Positions 63,660-64,000 of a stretch of 64,000 nt of DNA are shown piece after piece. Below the pieces are notes generated by a model. That model was not told where the DNA came from. It was given only the letters and a program-made list of their open reading frames with translations, and ran no database searches. A program made the position numbers and the translations under genes. Within the stretch, counting starts at the first letter, position 1. Each line of letters opens with the position of its first letter. This DNA is from Thiocapsa roseopersicina (lineage in GTDB: Bacteria; Pseudomonadota; Gammaproteobacteria; Chromatiales; Chromatiaceae). Location of the stretch: NCBI RefSeq assembly GCF_900106925.1, contig NZ_FNNZ01000005.1, positions 62,001-126,000 of the forward strand, in the 5' to 3' direction.

Positions 63660-64000
63660 ATGACGCGAAAGCTGTTGATCATTGCTATCTTGGTCCTCGT
63701 CGGACTTTTGGCATGGCTGTGGTTCTGGACCCCGAACGGGGTCGGTGTGGATCCGGAAGGGCCGAAGCACGGCACGCTGGAACTGTCCTCGCCGCCACAG
63801 GGCGGTGACTTCGCCCTCGACTCCGCAAACGGCCCGGTCTCCCTCGTCGATCTGCGCGGCAACGTGGTTCTGATCTACTTCGGCTACACTTGGTGTCCGG
63901 ATATCTGCCCGACCAATCTGGTCCTGATCGCGGCCGCGCTCAAGGCGCTGACGCCCGATGAGTTGGAGCGGGTTCAGGTCCTCTTCGTCACCGTCGATCC
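63660..64000 (+). CDS. SCO1/SenC family copper chaperone, 3' end outside the window
   Basis: Partial, 113 codons visible. An N-terminal membrane anchor (LLIIAILVLVGLLAWLWFW) is followed by a thioredoxin-fold domain with the copper-binding CxxxC (TWCPDICPTN) and later FVTVD. SCO proteins deliver copper to the CuA site of cytochrome c oxidase or act as thiol reductants. The distal copper-binding His lies beyond the window. The ATG at 63660 lacks a strong ribosome-binding site. Confidence 0.9.
   Translation, partial: MTRKLLIIAILVLVGLLAWLWFWTPNGVGVDPEGPKHGTLELSSPPQGGDFALDSANGPVSLVDLRGNVVLIYFGYTWCPDICPTNLVLIAAALKALTPDELERVQVLFVTVD

Overview
The window is about 64 kb of high-GC gammaproteobacterial chromosome, with codon use strongly biased to G/C in third positions. 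A nitrogen-fixation accessory cluster (nifB, nifQ, draG, several ferredoxins, a flavodiiron protein and a nitrogenase-associated ArsC-like protein), a Wzx/Wzy exopolysaccharide locus and the general protein style point to a purple sulfur bacterium of the Chromatiaceae (a Thiocapsa-like organism is my best guess). No rRNA, tRNA, CRISPR array or intact insertion sequence was seen.

Layout. 1-4.1 kb: the 3' part of an ABC-F ATPase gene and glycogen phosphorylase. 4.2-9.8 kb: a probable operon starting with a partner-switching module (receiver-PP2C phosphatase, Hpt protein, STAS antagonist) and running into an outer-membrane polysaccharide export lipoprotein (Wza type) and a Wzz/Wzc-like co-polymerase whose kinase P-loop is degenerate. 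10.2-11.9 kb: a secreted LruC/DUF4114 protein behind a sigma-54-type promoter. 12.3-26.8 kb: an unrelated block with a decayed AspT fragment, a patatin lipoprotein, an AspT-family transporter, an NAD(P)-binding protein, an SbmA/YddA-type ABC protein with a ruined ATPase domain, a SulP permease, an RND efflux pair with a divergent TetR regulator, and a glucoamylase-family hydrolase. About 1 kb without a convincing gene follows, ending in ten copies of a heptamer.

27.9-50.5 kb: an NtrC-family sigma-54 activator with an eroded receiver; divergent from it, two small secreted proteins behind a second sigma-54-type promoter; then a long plus-strand exopolysaccharide cluster with seven glycosyltransferases, Wzy, Wzx, two acyltransferases, a phosphotransferase-like protein, a secreted glycoside hydrolase, a sugar-phosphate transferase and two proteins carrying degenerate copies of the sugar-transferase domain. 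An RsbW-like ATPase closes the cluster. 50.8-55 kb: a transglutaminase, an N-formylglutamate amidohydrolase family protein, a type IV pilin and a two-gene ABC exporter. 55.1-61.7 kb: the minus-strand nif accessory operon behind a NifA-type enhancer and a sigma-54 promoter. 62-64 kb: an unknown protein, an MtfA-type peptidase and the start of a SCO1 protein.

The most interesting signal is regulatory. The two sigma-54-type promoters at 10.2 and 29.7 kb are each preceded by a pair of CTGCC-N5-GGCAG palindromes whose centres are exactly 32 bp apart, and the activator gene lies beside one set. This suggests a regulon that joins the LruC protein and the two small secreted proteins to the polysaccharide locus, with a partner switch as a second control layer. 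No experiment is implied; function calls rest on motifs and gene order.
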